From positions 58,352,516 through 58,416,515 of the forward strand of contig CM037783.1 in assembly GCA_021229015.1 (NCBI GenBank): 64,000 bases of DNA. The letters are read 5' to 3'. Both the position numbers and the translations under genes were made by a program. The stretch is from Solen grandis. Lineage: Eukaryota; Mollusca; Bivalvia; Adapedonta; Solenidae. Positions 57,701-64,000 of this stretch are shown in pieces. The notes beneath the pieces are model-generated. The model saw only the letters and a list, made by a program, of their open reading frames with translations. It did not search any database and was not told the origin of the DNA. Within the stretch, counting starts at the first letter, position 1, and every line of letters begins with the position of its first letter.

Positions 57701-59516
57701 CTAGTGTGTAAACAAGATTTTTCTAAGATTTGACCTACTGACCTACTTTTTGATCCAACCTGACCCATTTTCGAAAGGGTTCAAGATATCATCAAGACAA
57801 ACATTCTGACCAAGTTTGAGGAAGATTGGATCAAAATTGTGGCCTCTAGTGTGTAAACATCAAAATTGTTGACGGACGACAAGATTTTTCTAAGATTTGA
57901 CCTACTGACCTACTTTTTGATCCAACCTGACCCATTTTCGAAAGGGTTCAAGATATCATCAAGACAAACATTCTGACCAAGTTTGAGGAAGATTGGATCA
58001 AAATTGTGGCCTCTAGTGTGTAAACATCAAATTGTTGACGGATGACGGCAGACGGACAATCAAGTATCCCAAAAGCTCACCCTGAGCATGCTCAGGTGAG
58101 CTAAAAATTAAGGGTTTAGAAATGATATGTACAGAATGATCTGCTATGTACAACTCACATTAAACATATACTTGATATTAGTGATAAATATTCCATATGG
58201 CTCACAGCTTTAATGGACAATCCTAGGTTAATACAAGCCAATATCTCACATATACATGTTATACTGCAAAATTGGACTGACACAAATATGATTTCTTTCA
58301 CAGTTTATGTTTCTATATTGTTGTTGTTGTTGTATTGGGGTTTACCGTCGCTGCATCAATCATATAGCGACATCCAGCTCATTACAGGTGGAGGAAGACC
58401 CCGAGTACACAGAAGTACCTGGGTAGAACCACCGCCCTACCGCAAACCAGCTGGAAGGCTTCCTCACATGAAAAATCCGAAGTCCTTACCGGGAGTTTCT
58501 ATATTGTATGTGAACAGAGTTTCTGAAGCATTAACTATGATAGTAATTTTACATGGAAGCAATAACTGTGATACAAATATGTTGTTCATCCTTTGAAATA
58601 TTTCACTGATCTAGATCACTTTTAGTTTTGTTCAGTCTTAAGTGACTAATCGTTTTTTTATACAGGTGTTGATTTTCAAGTGTCTGTTAATTGTTTTGCA
58701 GCTTCAACAATATGTATATATGTGTTTTAACCTAAATAAACATCAATCAATCAATGAGAAGATGGGATGATAATGGACTGTCCACTTACCTGACGAGGAT
58801 GGTGAGCAATGATAGAGACCAACTGTTCATTATTGAAGTACTGACTCATTTCCTCCCTCATCATCATAAACTCGTCCGAGTCTTCACCCTGACCGGAGGC
58901 CGACAGAACTTTGCCCGTGATGTCACCATGCAGGCCAACCTGTTTTCATATCGGGAGCTCATCATGACATTTACCCAGAACAATGATATATAAATACCAG
59001 TAACTTAACCCCTTTCCTCAGAATAATTATGTACAAATTTATAACTTGATTAATATGAATTTACTTAACTTAAATGATATACACATGTATTAAATAATGG
59101 ATTTTTCTAAATTCCAATGCAGACTGTAGACTCTGAGCTAAAATATAAATGGCTATTGCAATGATCAAGGCATTCTTCTTTGTTTTAAATCAGAGGTTGT
59201 TTATGTGTTTCTTATGATACAGGTTTATAAATGTCTAATAGGTGCTTTTATTCAGATAAATCTATTCAAAGTTGTGCACAACATAATTATAAATGAACTT
59301 GTCTTACTATTAGAGATGACTTTTGGGAAGAGAGGGGAATAATAAAGGATCAGTTTAAAACATATATGAATTATATACTTTAATTTTCTTCTTTCATAAA
59401 TGTGTTAATCAAAACCTATGCATATAACTATTTACAATAACCTTAATTACAGTCAAGTTTAAATGACATAAAGAATGACATACCTCCACATTTTCTAAAA
59501 TGATATTGTCTTCCAT
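39641..59516 (-). CDS. TDRD12: TDRD12-like Tudor-domain protein, N-terminal 764 residues, ten exons
   Basis: Exons 59516-59484, 58939-58790, 56801-56713, 53304-53257, 51638-51519, 49558-49503, 47778-47626, 44801-43379, 39987-39829 and 39703-39641 join with no phase conflict; all use AG/GT. Residues 1-216 form an extended Tudor domain: EFMMMREEMSQYF, EICAAK...WHRVQVSEV, CMFVDEGKEDSV, LRKLPQKY, EWDESAVKFIHDSI and NEVLVKQNFAISM. The last two blocks line up with the first Tudor domain of TDRD12 (KWD.AA..F and V.DDLV.KNFA.YM). TDRD12 is a nuage RNA helicase needed for secondary piRNA production; Tudor domains bind methylated arginines of Piwi proteins. Residues 217-691 are a Ser-rich linker. Helicase exons are expected below 38 kb, past the gap, and are not seen, so a helicase-free Tudor protein is not excluded. 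Confidence 0.82.
39829..39987 (-). CDS. TDRD12: TDRD12-like, exon 9
   Basis: 159 bases between TTTATTGCAG and GAAAG/GTTAGT. Encodes a Thr-rich, acidic linker with VSPKLSLLLEG, five consecutive Thr and DDIDSDEEFIRRTE. Confidence 0.8.
40331..41284. mobile_element. AAGAGGGCC...GGTGAG repeat, copy 2, interrupted
   Basis: Starts ACAAGAGGGCCATGGTGGCCC and ends ACCTTGAGCACTTTGTATTCAGGTGAGTT. It carries two units with CACAAAGTTTG and GTTAGAGTGTACACA words and a GACGGACG tail. A separate inverted-repeat element (40,380-40,732) is inserted near its left end. Confidence 0.7.
40380..40732. mobile_element. hAT-like MITE with 6-bp target duplication
   Basis: The ends CAGGGGTTTTCTTAAG and CTTAAGTAAACCCCTG are inverted repeats with one mismatch. 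The flanks are ATTTAG on both sides (40,374-40,379 and 40,733-40,738). Subterminal GGGCAAG/CTTGCCC words extend the symmetry. Non-coding. Confidence 0.8.
41406..42991. mobile_element. hAT-like element, CAGTRCTCCAAGA ends
   Basis: The left end CAGTACTCCAAGAG and the right end TTCTTGGAGCACTG are inverted repeats. ATAGG flanks both sides. GC-rich CCCGGCCGGGCGC words lie inside the left end and CAGGGCAAG words inside the right. It contains a broken transposase N-terminus on the plus strand. Confidence 0.72.
42120..42480 (+). pseudogene. hAT transposase N-terminus (zinc-finger-like), broken
   Basis: An ATG at 42,116 starts a short frame. After one frameshift (near 42,200) the reading continues through a Lys/Arg-rich patch into RVFQSKWLESHEWLR, a stop, then DLDKMFCVHCEKFPSLAG and FVLGTDRYRID. 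The pattern F...WL....WL, then MFC..C......F..G...(F/Y)R.D is the TTF/BED-like finger at the N-terminus of hAT transposases of the ZNF862/KIAA1586 kind. It ends at a stop near 42,478 with no catalytic domain, so it is a relic. Confidence 0.65.
43019..43251. mobile_element. TTAA MITE (TTAACCCTYTACCT family), copy 1
   Basis: Starts TTAACCCTCTACCTTAGG and ends TAGGTAGAGGGTTAA, so the inverted ends include the TTAA target. The interior words AAATGGTATATGAAAT, TTTTTCTTTGCCA.GCAGACTGT and AAGACCCTGACCAG are shared with 60,128-60,376. Confidence 0.8.
43379..44801 (-). CDS. TDRD12: TDRD12-like, exon 8 (Ser-rich linker, GRG motifs)
   Basis: 1,423 bases between ATATTTCAG and CTATC/GTAAGT; the apparent stop is formed by the donor. 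It encodes residues 218-690. A basic helix LTIEEVIRARKMRDRGIHL comes first. Next is YEYFLQKFLQECDI, then three tandem copies of a YSDMPVRG-type unit (about residues 361-385, a 27-bp DNA repeat at about 44,290-44,375). GRG motifs lie at about 401, 487, 519 and 527. Most of the rest is Ser/Pro/Asp-rich and predicted disordered. Confidence 0.88.
44830..44975. mobile_element. TTAA MITE family, copy 2 (left part)
   Basis: TTAACCCTTTACCTCATGAATATTCATG, then AAATGGTATATGAAATAATGG and GCAGACTATATAGCATCTGAGC; the right half is missing. It starts only about 28 bases upstream of exon 8 of the TDRD12-like gene, inside the acceptor-side intron. Confidence 0.75.
45052..46949. mobile_element. TA-flanked inverted-repeat element inside the minisatellite
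   Basis: The left end CTGTAGTATCAGTTATTTTC and the right end GAACAATACTGATACTACAG are inverted. TA flanks each side (45,050-45,051 and 46,950-46,951). Removing the element and one TA rebuilds an intact minisatellite unit. TTCGCGC words are frequent near both ends. This is Tc1/mariner-type insertion behaviour. No transposase was found. Confidence 0.82.
45433..46410. mobile_element. Second TA-flanked element nested in the first
   Basis: The left end CTGTATAGCGGGTATTATC (then TGCGGGG) and the right end CCCCGCAGAAATAACCCGC (then TATACAG) are inverted. TA is present on both sides (45,431-45,432 and 46,411-46,412). Subterminal AATTTGGCG/CGCCAAAT and TTGGCGG/CCGCCAA words also pair. Non-coding. Confidence 0.82.
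47626..47778 (-). CDS. TDRD12: TDRD12-like, exon 7
   Basis: 153 bases between GGTTTCAG and AAAG/GTAGTC. Encodes the SN-like strands VCVKCSVMEELLDMSLSV and GTYICLNEVLVKQNFAISM, closing the domain. The 28-bp minisatellite begins 66 bases downstream in the intron. Confidence 0.85.
48131..49207. mobile_element. TA-flanked MITE interrupting the fragment above
   Basis: The left end CTGTCAAATCATAAATTTTG and the right end AAAATTAATGATTTCACCA are inverted, with TA on both sides (48,129-48,130 and 49,208-49,209). The flanking text TTCGTGGGGA and CCACGAAAATT is typical of a common bivalve MITE. It is itself interrupted at 48,271. Confidence 0.65.
48271..49135. mobile_element. Harbinger-like element, TTA duplication, innermost of the nest
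   Basis: The left end CCGTAAAATGCCATGTATTG and the right end CAGTACATGGCATTTTACGG are inverted. TTA lies on both sides (48,268-48,270 and 49,136-49,138). There is no transposase ORF. Confidence 0.75.
49503..49558 (-). CDS. TDRD12: TDRD12-like, exon 6
   Basis: 56 bases between ATCTTTCAG and AAGG/GTATGT. Encodes PVKEWDESAVKFIHDSIK, the W...A...F helix of the extended Tudor domain. Confidence 0.85.
49666..49902. mobile_element. TTAA MITE, TTAACSCTTTCCCTCATA ends, with central palindrome
   Basis: Starts TTAACGCTTTCCCTCATA and ends TATGAGGGAAAGGGTTAA. A nearly perfect palindrome at about 49,708-49,764 (GCATAAAACCAGATCAGCCT and its mirror) would form a stable stem. 237 bp, TTAA at both ends, a relative of the other TTAA MITEs here. 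Confidence 0.8.
50494..50703. mobile_element. TTAA MITE family, inverted copy
   Basis: Reverse orientation of the 60,128 copy: TTAATCCTTTACCAAACAGA at the left, with ACAGTCTGCACAGCAAAGAA inside and CATGAATATTCATAAGGTAA at the right. The right TTAA is degenerate. Confidence 0.6.
50845..51335. mobile_element. hAT-type MITE with 8-bp target duplication
   Basis: The ends TAGAGCTGGGTATTGCA and TATTGTCCATCCCTA are imperfect inverted repeats. ATGCATTT (50,837-50,844) and ATGTATTT (51,336-51,343) flank it with one mismatch. Subterminal ATTGCAATA/TATTG words repeat inward. Non-coding. Confidence 0.7.
51519..51638 (-). CDS. TDRD12: TDRD12-like, exon 5
   Basis: 120 bases between ATTTTTAG and CCAAA/GTAAGA. 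Encodes LRKLPQKYRRVPLRVRRVHL and HGIKP, the LP...A..C.L.GI.P segment linking the barrel to the SN-like half. The plus-strand frames here are only shadows. Confidence 0.85.
51824..52866. mobile_element. AAGAGGGCC...GGTGAGCTAA repeat, copy 3, with tandem core
   Basis: Starts CAAGAGGGCCATGATGGCCC and ends AGCTCACCTTGAGCACGTTG then TGCTCATGTGAGCT. The core is about four units of roughly 163 bp, each with GGGGTCATTTATCACCATAG, ATGATTTGTACAATCTTGG and CTAAGCTCTAGGCCTTATG; the last three are nearly identical. A GCACGCACGCACGGACG tail lies near 52,792. The predicted small proteins here are repeat translations. Confidence 0.82.
53257..53304 (-). CDS. TDRD12: TDRD12-like, exon 4
   Basis: 48-base microexon between TATGTTGCAG and CAGTG/GTAAGT. 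Encodes CMFVDEGKEDSVPVQ, the FVDYG strand of Tudor domains, with Glu replacing the aromatic Tyr. Confidence 0.85.
53529..54065. repeat. Composite element, copy 4 (left-end fragment)
   Basis: Matches 5,535-6,060: the foldback palindrome (GGATCTGACGTGAATTG to CATGTCAGATTC) and the CACCAAGAAAATAGTTTCAAA block. It ends after GTTAAATATAAGAAAATATG and TGTCATATGATA. It lies in intron 3 of the TDRD12-like gene. Confidence 0.7.
54455..55095. repeat. Tandem-core dispersed repeat, three units
   Basis: GTTGCGTTCACGAGGTTCTG recurs near 54,732, 54,908 and 55,043, each preceded by CCAAATC.CTCCAGTAG and followed by TTGAGA.G..GCCATAACTC. It ends with a GACAGACAGACGGACAG tail. No coding potential. Confidence 0.75.
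55327..56524. mobile_element. hAT-like element, CAGTGCTCCAGATA ends, 6-bp duplication
   Basis: The left end CAGTGCTCCAGATAAT and the right end CCTATCTGGAGCACTG are inverted. ATTAGG flanks both sides exactly (55,321-55,326 and 56,525-56,530). Its ends resemble those of the element at 41,406. It contains a short minus-strand ORF that looks like a transposase N-terminus. Confidence 0.85.
56059..56226 (-). pseudogene. N-terminal relic of a hAT-like transposase with PIP-box-like motif
   Basis: A 55-codon frame starts MAKQSEITNYFHYSK and ends at a stop. QSEITNYF fits the PCNA-binding PIP box (Q..[ILM]..[FY][FY]) often seen at the very N-terminus of hAT-type transposases. The remainder of the enzyme is absent in this 1.2-kb element. 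The function is inferred from the motif alone. Confidence 0.4.
56713..56801 (-). CDS. TDRD12: TDRD12-like, exon 3
   Basis: 89 bases after acceptor TGTTACAG, ending GCAAA/GTGAGT. Encodes NEICAAKSGSTWHRVQVSEV, the first two strands of the Tudor barrel (compare W.RA.V..V in family members). Confidence 0.85.
57034..58104. mobile_element. AAGAGGGCC...GGTGAGCTAA repeat, copy 4, with tandem core
   Basis: Starts CAAGAGGGCCAAGATCACCT and ends CTCACCCTGAGCATGCTCAG then GTGAGCTAAAAA. The core is about six or seven units of roughly 150 bp (CATCAAGACAAACATTCTGA, CCAAGTTTGAGGAAGATTGG, AAGATTTTTCTAAGATTTGA). Units after 57,400 are almost identical, which implies recent unit amplification; one unit near 57,640 is truncated. 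It lies in intron 2 of the TDRD12-like gene. Confidence 0.82.
58320..58500 (+). repeat. SINE-like mollusc repeat
   Basis: A TTG run is followed by GGGGTTTACCGTCGCTGCAT, GGTGGAGGAAGACCCCGAGT, ACCTGGGTAGAACCACCG and CTGGAAGGCTTCCTCACATG. I recognise this word order as a dispersed element common in bivalves. Only one copy is in the window. Confidence 0.5.
58790..58939 (-). CDS. TDRD12: TDRD12-like, exon 2
   Basis: 150 bases, phase 0 to 0, between TGAAAACAG and CAG/GTAAGT. Encodes VGLHGDITGKVL and the helix DEFMMMREEMSQYFNNEQL that precedes the Tudor barrel in extended Tudor domains. Confidence 0.85.
59005..59170. mobile_element. TTAA MITE family, copy (left part)
   Basis: TTAACCCCTTTCCTCAGAAT, then AATGGATTTTTCTAAATTCC and GCAGACTGTAGACTCTGAGC. 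The right end is not clear. Confidence 0.6.
59484..59516 (-). CDS. TDRD12: TDRD12-like, coding exon 1
   Basis: The exon begins one base before the ATG, after acceptor TTCTTTTCAG, and encodes MEDNIILENVE, ending at GAG/GTATGT in phase 0. Having the start just after an acceptor implies an upstream non-coding exon. The short acidic N-terminus fits the TDRD12 layout, in which Tudor 1 starts almost at the N-terminus. Confidence 0.65.
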
Positions 59517-60127
59517 TCTGAAAAGAAACGTGAAAATGGAAATTTAAACAAGAGGGAAAATGAGAATTGTGAAACGAAAGTGCTACAACAGCTGTGAATG
59601 GTTAATGTAATATGTAGATAGTCAGCTAGTGCAGGAACGTTTATCACTGTAAGAGAAACATTTCAATTAGCCACGTTGTGTATGCTAGTGATAAGGATAT
59701 TGTTATCATTAGGCCAAAATCAAAAGTATGTTTGTTTGTAGTGCTGACCGACCCAACAAAATGGCCCCTACTCAATATTTTGTCTTTGAGTTTGTTTGTT
59801 TTTTTGTTCATTCCGTATAAAAAAAGCACTTTCTTCTGTTTTTATCATTTGAAATTTAAAAAAAAAACCTACCAACCACTACAAACAATTTTTTAATGAC
59901 AGCCTTATTATTATTTGTTGTACACACCAGGTTTTTTTTTTTTCACATCTGAACATCTTTTATTACTGATAAAGGATACACTATTTTTCTTTTGTTTTTC
60001 AAGATGGGAAAACATTCTATTATCACTGTGCTTTAAACTGAAACAGACACTAGTATGTATGTATGTATGTCACTGTTCATGTACTGCACTGGTGCGGCTG
60101 GGTCCCTCAGATACAGCCATAGATTAA

Positions 60128-60376
60128 TTAACCCTTTACCTCATGAATATTCATGAACAAATTTATTATTTGATGAATATTAATTAACTGAACTTAAAAT
60201 GGTATATGAAATATGGATTTTTCTTTGCCACAGAAAACTGTGTATAAAATGAGCTACAAAATTGTCCAAGAAAACAGCAGAGACCCTGACCAGACAGATC
60301 CTTTAGGAGCTGTTTGATCTGGATCTGCTCTGTTTGGCAATGCATCAAAATAAGTCTTTATGAAGTAAAGGGTAAA
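60128..60376. mobile_element. TTAA MITE family, copy near the gene 5' end
   Basis: Starts TTAACCCTTTACCTCATGAA, shares the interior with the 43,019 copy, and ends ATGAAGTAAAGGGTAAAC with a decayed TTAA. Confidence 0.75.
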
Positions 60377-61007
60377 CGTTATTGAGGAAACACACTTGTG
60401 TTATTTCTTGCTCACAAGAGTTCTTCCTTTATTTGTTAGAATTATTAGTACATTAGTACTACCAAGAACCATACAACAATAAATACAAAACAATAGATGC
60501 AAAGATGTATAGACTAGATTGATCACCTGAATACCATTAGATTACATGTATATTAATCAGGGCCAAAAAGACCCCTCTTCACTCTACTGACTACCAATGC
60601 CTCACAGAACTGTAATCCTCTACTGATTTGGCTGAAAGATTATAGCCATAAACATTGTCTTCAGGGTCAATCAAGAGTGCTAAATAAATGCGAAAATGCT
60701 AGAAATATATAAACGTGAAATCTAATATCTTTTTTAGATCTTCAAAAGTGATGGTCCGAAATCCATCGAAGTAAAAAAAAAAAAAAAGATTGTGTCCAAG
60801 TTTGATTTAGATTGTTTCATAAATGTGTAAACTAGGGTAGATTTTTTTTTAAGAATTCAAACGCCATAACTCTTGTTGACTTCATGATACCTTATCAACC
60901 CAAAATAAAACTTGACTGAGAGATTAAAGTCATAAACATTTTCACAAAAATTACACATGAAATGATGGTGCTAGTCAGCCTGGTGTGTATACATTGTTCC
61001 CACATCA
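60377..61007. other. Gene-free stretch upstream of the TDRD12-like coding start
   Basis: Two related segments of about 180 bp with TAAACATT.TC and ATAACTC words resemble the cores of the tandem-core repeats. No exon was identified. Confidence 0.4.
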
Positions 61008-61015
61008 GTGAATAT

Positions 61016-62696
61016 GAATTACGGACGTTTCGTCTACCTGCCATTTCGTCTACAAAGTAACATATAGAGTAGACGAAAGACGTTTCGTCTACTAAGTAAT
61101 ATAGTATAGACGAAAGACGTTTCGTCTACTAATAATTTAGTATATGATGAAATATTACATTGATGCTTATTTTATTTATTTATTATGTTATAGATCTAAT
61201 ATTAAAGATATTTGATAATCAGAATTAATGAAGATATGGAAAAAGTTTGATTTTGTTTATATTCGAAAGTATACATATGTTCTGCAAATAATATGCCTAT
61301 GTAATTAAAAAAAAAAGTAGGTTTAATTTTATAAAATTTATTTATTCGTGAAATTGATTTAATTGAAGCGATAATCATCAAATACTTATACTTTTGGACA
61401 TGTTTTAATAGGTAATTGTAGGCATGTTTTACATTTGTTAGAACTAATAAACAATAGTTATACCAAAATTAAAAGAAGTTAAAAGAAAAGAAAGAATTAT
61501 GGACCGTCTGTTTGAACTAAACAACGATTAATTTACATTATAAATTTTCATCAAAAGATTAGCATTAATTGTTCACCTTTTGTATACCAATTAGCGGCAC
61601 GTGTTTTCTCTGTTATGAAACACCCGGCTATAAATAAAGATTTTTGTATATTGTGTCAATATTCTTTTAATGTCCTTTTCGATATTGTAATGTCCTTTAT
61701 ATAATAATAAAGTAAAAAAGAAACTGTTAAAGAAACTGTATACCTATTGTAAACCAATTAGCGGCACGTGTGAAAATGAAGCCTACATTCTTTTAATTTC
61801 CTTTTCGGTACTGTTATGTCCTTTAATTAGGATGACTCATGGTAAAATGTAACTGTTAATTACCGTGTGTTTGTACCCGTAATGTTTATATAAGATGTGT
61901 GGTGTCAACCTATGCATCATACCCGCATTATGTCGGAGTACTTTTGCATCAGCTGTTGGGGGAGAGCAGCCTCAATACTATCACCTCGTCCACAGGCATT
62001 TAATAATCACCTTTAACCCTTTAAAGTATCAGCTATTTAGTAGTTGATTAATCTTGTCCACACTTCACACATTTGCAATCACCTTCAGCCAAGAGGTGTG
62101 AAATAATGATATTACAAGGTAACAACGCTCTTGTAAGACACACTTTTCATTAACTTGAACACGTGCACTTTAATGTATTTAATATTCTACATTCTACAAT
62201 AAAAAAAAAATCTACTTTTTTTTATTTTAATCACTCGCATCACAATTAAGTCCATTGCGCTTATTTGGTAAGAATTTTTTTTTATTATATTAGTAATTAG
62301 ATCTACTAACTGTACAAAATTAGACAATTAAATTATTTAAATTAATCGAATAATTAAAATAATTGAATGACTGCCGAAATAAAACACAGTCAAACATAAT
62401 TAACGTTCATACAAATTACATACTTGATTGTTATCGGCTTATTTCGGCCTTGGCCTACTCCATTAATCACATAAATTACGTACTTCTCATCGTTATGAAC
62501 TAATTATCAAATACCCTATATAACAAACAAACATAAAACACTTAAAATATCTTAAAATATTCTCTTTGTTTATCAAAAATAAATTAATACATTAATTCCC
62601 TTTTAACTCTTATGTATATGTAGACGAAATGTCTACCCGTTTTCAACTATAAATTCAGTTAGACGAAATGGCAGGTAGACGAAACGTCCGACACCC
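61016..62696. mobile_element. Mutator-like element with TTTCGTCTAC inverted repeats
   Basis: The left end (CGGACGTTTCGTCTACCTGC, from 61,022) and the right end (GCAGGTAGACGAAACGTCCG) are perfect inverted repeats continuing into CATTTCGTCTA/TAGACGAAATG. The outermost 6 nt match less well. GTGAATAT flanks exactly on both sides (61,008-61,015 and 62,697-62,704), an 8-bp duplication within the MULE range. Three tandem TTTCGTCTACTA words lie inside the left end. ACCAATTAGCGGCACGTGT occurs twice (61,587 and 61,753). No transposase ORF. Confidence 0.8.
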
Positions 62697-62704
62697 GTGA
62701 ATAT

Positions 62705-63119
62705 CCCTACTCTTGGCAGCTACCTGAAAAGGCAAATTGAAGGGATTTTTATATGAATTACATAAAAGCAGACATTTCATTTTCTTATGATTTCAATATT
62801 TCAATACATTGAAAATGCTTGTGTACCAGTGTACCATCAGCGTCGGAGACCCATGAGCGCTTATTCCGTTCCTTCATACAGTGCCCGTGGAATTATTAGT
62901 TATCGATTATCGATTATTTGAAAAGTCGCTACTGGCTGCCCCACTAGGTAATAGGGATTTTTGGACCAATAGAAACTCTCGTACTTACAGCACTTAGACA
63001 AATGTTTTAAGATGGCGACGAGTTTTTATTTCTACGGAGCATTAAAAGCCAAAGCGATATTCACTTGCTGAGGGCAATAGTTCCCGCGTAAACTCCGCCC
63101 CTCTCGAAAGGGAGATAAT
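62705..63119. other. Possible promoter-like segment
   Basis: Contains GGACCAATAG (CCAAT-like, 62,964) and AAGATGGCGACG (YY1-like, about 63,010) on the plus strand, in DNA slightly richer in G+C than its surroundings. The frame after ATGGCG closes after 19 codons. It may serve the TDRD12-like gene or a gene outside the window; it may also be chance. Confidence 0.25.
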
Positions 63120-64000
63120 AACTAAAACCGAACCGGGGTCCAAGCGCCATCCAGGATTATGCGCCATCCAGGGTTCTTTAGCGCCACCCGCTTTATTACT
63201 GGTTGTATAGGTATAAAATTTCACCAGTAGCTTTATTTTAAATCATATGTGCAAATTTCATTGATATATTCTATTTTTTTGATGTTTTAATCCATTTTCA
63301 AAATTCACTTCAAGATCTCACCGGTGAGGGACTTGACGCCGTCCGGGGATTGAAGACGCCACCCGTGTTATTTCAAGTCGTATTTGTATGAAATTTCACA
63401 GGTTGCTTTAAAATAACATTTTACAACATCTGTGCAAATTTCATTCAATAACTTTGATTTTATTGCATATTAGCCTTTTCCTTTTTCCTCAATCTCGCAC
63501 CTGTAAAGTTTGGTACGTTGCTATTATGCGGATACCAAATCCGGATCTAGTGCCTTGTGCCATCCGTTATATTTTAAATAAGAAAAAAAAAAAAAAAAAA
63601 AAAAAAAAATAAAGAGCCTATAACATAAAATTTGTAAAATTCATTTAAATTAATTAAAAAAAAAATCCCCACATATACTACAGCGGTCAGACTCAAATAG
63701 GAATATACGCTACCCTAGTATCACCGCACCACCCAGGTTTTTACTACTCCAGTATCATCGCGCCAGCCGGGTTTCTATTGTCATAACAATATGAAAATTT
63801 GCCAAAACATAGAGACTATATCTTAAAATGTGTGTAAAATTTTAATTTCAACTTTTTTTTGCTTTATGCATTTTTTTTTTTTTAAATCCCCACATATACC
63901 ACGGCGGTTAGACTCAAATAGGAATATTCACTACTCAGTATCATCGCGCCACACGGGTTTCAATTGGTATATCAGTATGGAAATTTGCTAAAACATAGAG
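63120..64000. repeat. Tandem GCGCCAYCCGGGTTT repeats, running off the window
   Basis: GCGCCATCCAGG, GCGCCACCCG, GCGCCAGCCGGG and GCGCCACACGGG recur with ATATGRAAATTT and GTGCAAATTTCATT words. The block CCCCACATATAC.AC.GCGG...GACTCAAATAGGAAT at about 63,667 recurs at 63,888, a period of about 221. An A27 run lies at 63,583-63,609. Confidence 0.7.

Noticed and set aside
58754..58993. Plus-strand 79-codon ORF
   Set aside because: It is antisense to exon 2 of the TDRD12-like gene.

Overview
This is animal nuclear DNA: AT-rich, no operons, coding sequence split into GT-AG exons, and most of the window made of repeats. Several repeat families are typical of bivalve molluscs, in particular the repeats that open with AAGAGGGCC and close with CAGGTGAGCTAA, elements with GACGGACG tails, and the TTAACCCTTTACCTCAT MITEs. 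A heterodont bivalve is my best guess; the species cannot be told from the sequence.

Two host genes can be supported, both on the minus strand. (1) 39,641-59,516: ten exons whose reading phases all fit, giving 764 residues of a protein that runs off the 3' side. The N-terminal extended Tudor domain matches the layout of the first Tudor domain of TDRD12 (piRNA pathway, nuage). It is followed by a long Ser-rich linker with four GRG motifs. (2) 3,721-5,431: the 5' three coding exons of a gene whose N-terminus is an RRM-like domain of the PARP10/PARP14/DTX3L type. Its first-exon splice acceptor sits at the edge of a dispersed repeat. A possible terminal exon of a third gene (25,952-26,220, minus) is weak.

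Layout. 1-5.4 kb: RRM-like gene and sparse sequence. 5.46-8.65 kb: a 3.2-kb composite element with a decayed DDE transposase, which has a second copy at 22.3-25.4 kb and left-end fragments at 32.5 and 53.5 kb. 9.56-15.65 kb: a near full-length LINE on the minus strand, both ORFs broken by at least nine frameshifts. 16.5-17.5 kb: an inverted-repeat element with internal tandem units. 19.0-20.7 kb: an old LINE remnant. 21.65-22.3 kb: a decayed gene fragment of transposon type. 26-36.8 kb: mostly featureless AT-rich DNA. 36.8-37.9 kb: a Harbinger-like element. 38.1-38.2 kb: an assembly gap next to long T and G runs. 38.9-59.5 kb: the TDRD12-like gene, with introns packed with nested TEs and a 28-bp minisatellite. 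61.0-62.7 kb: a Mutator-like element. 63.1-64.0 kb: tandem repeats.

The mobile elements are unusually readable. Many have visible inverted ends and target-site duplications, and several are nested two or three deep. No prokaryotic-type system, CRISPR array or tRNA/rRNA gene was seen. All identities rest on reading by eye; no database search was possible.
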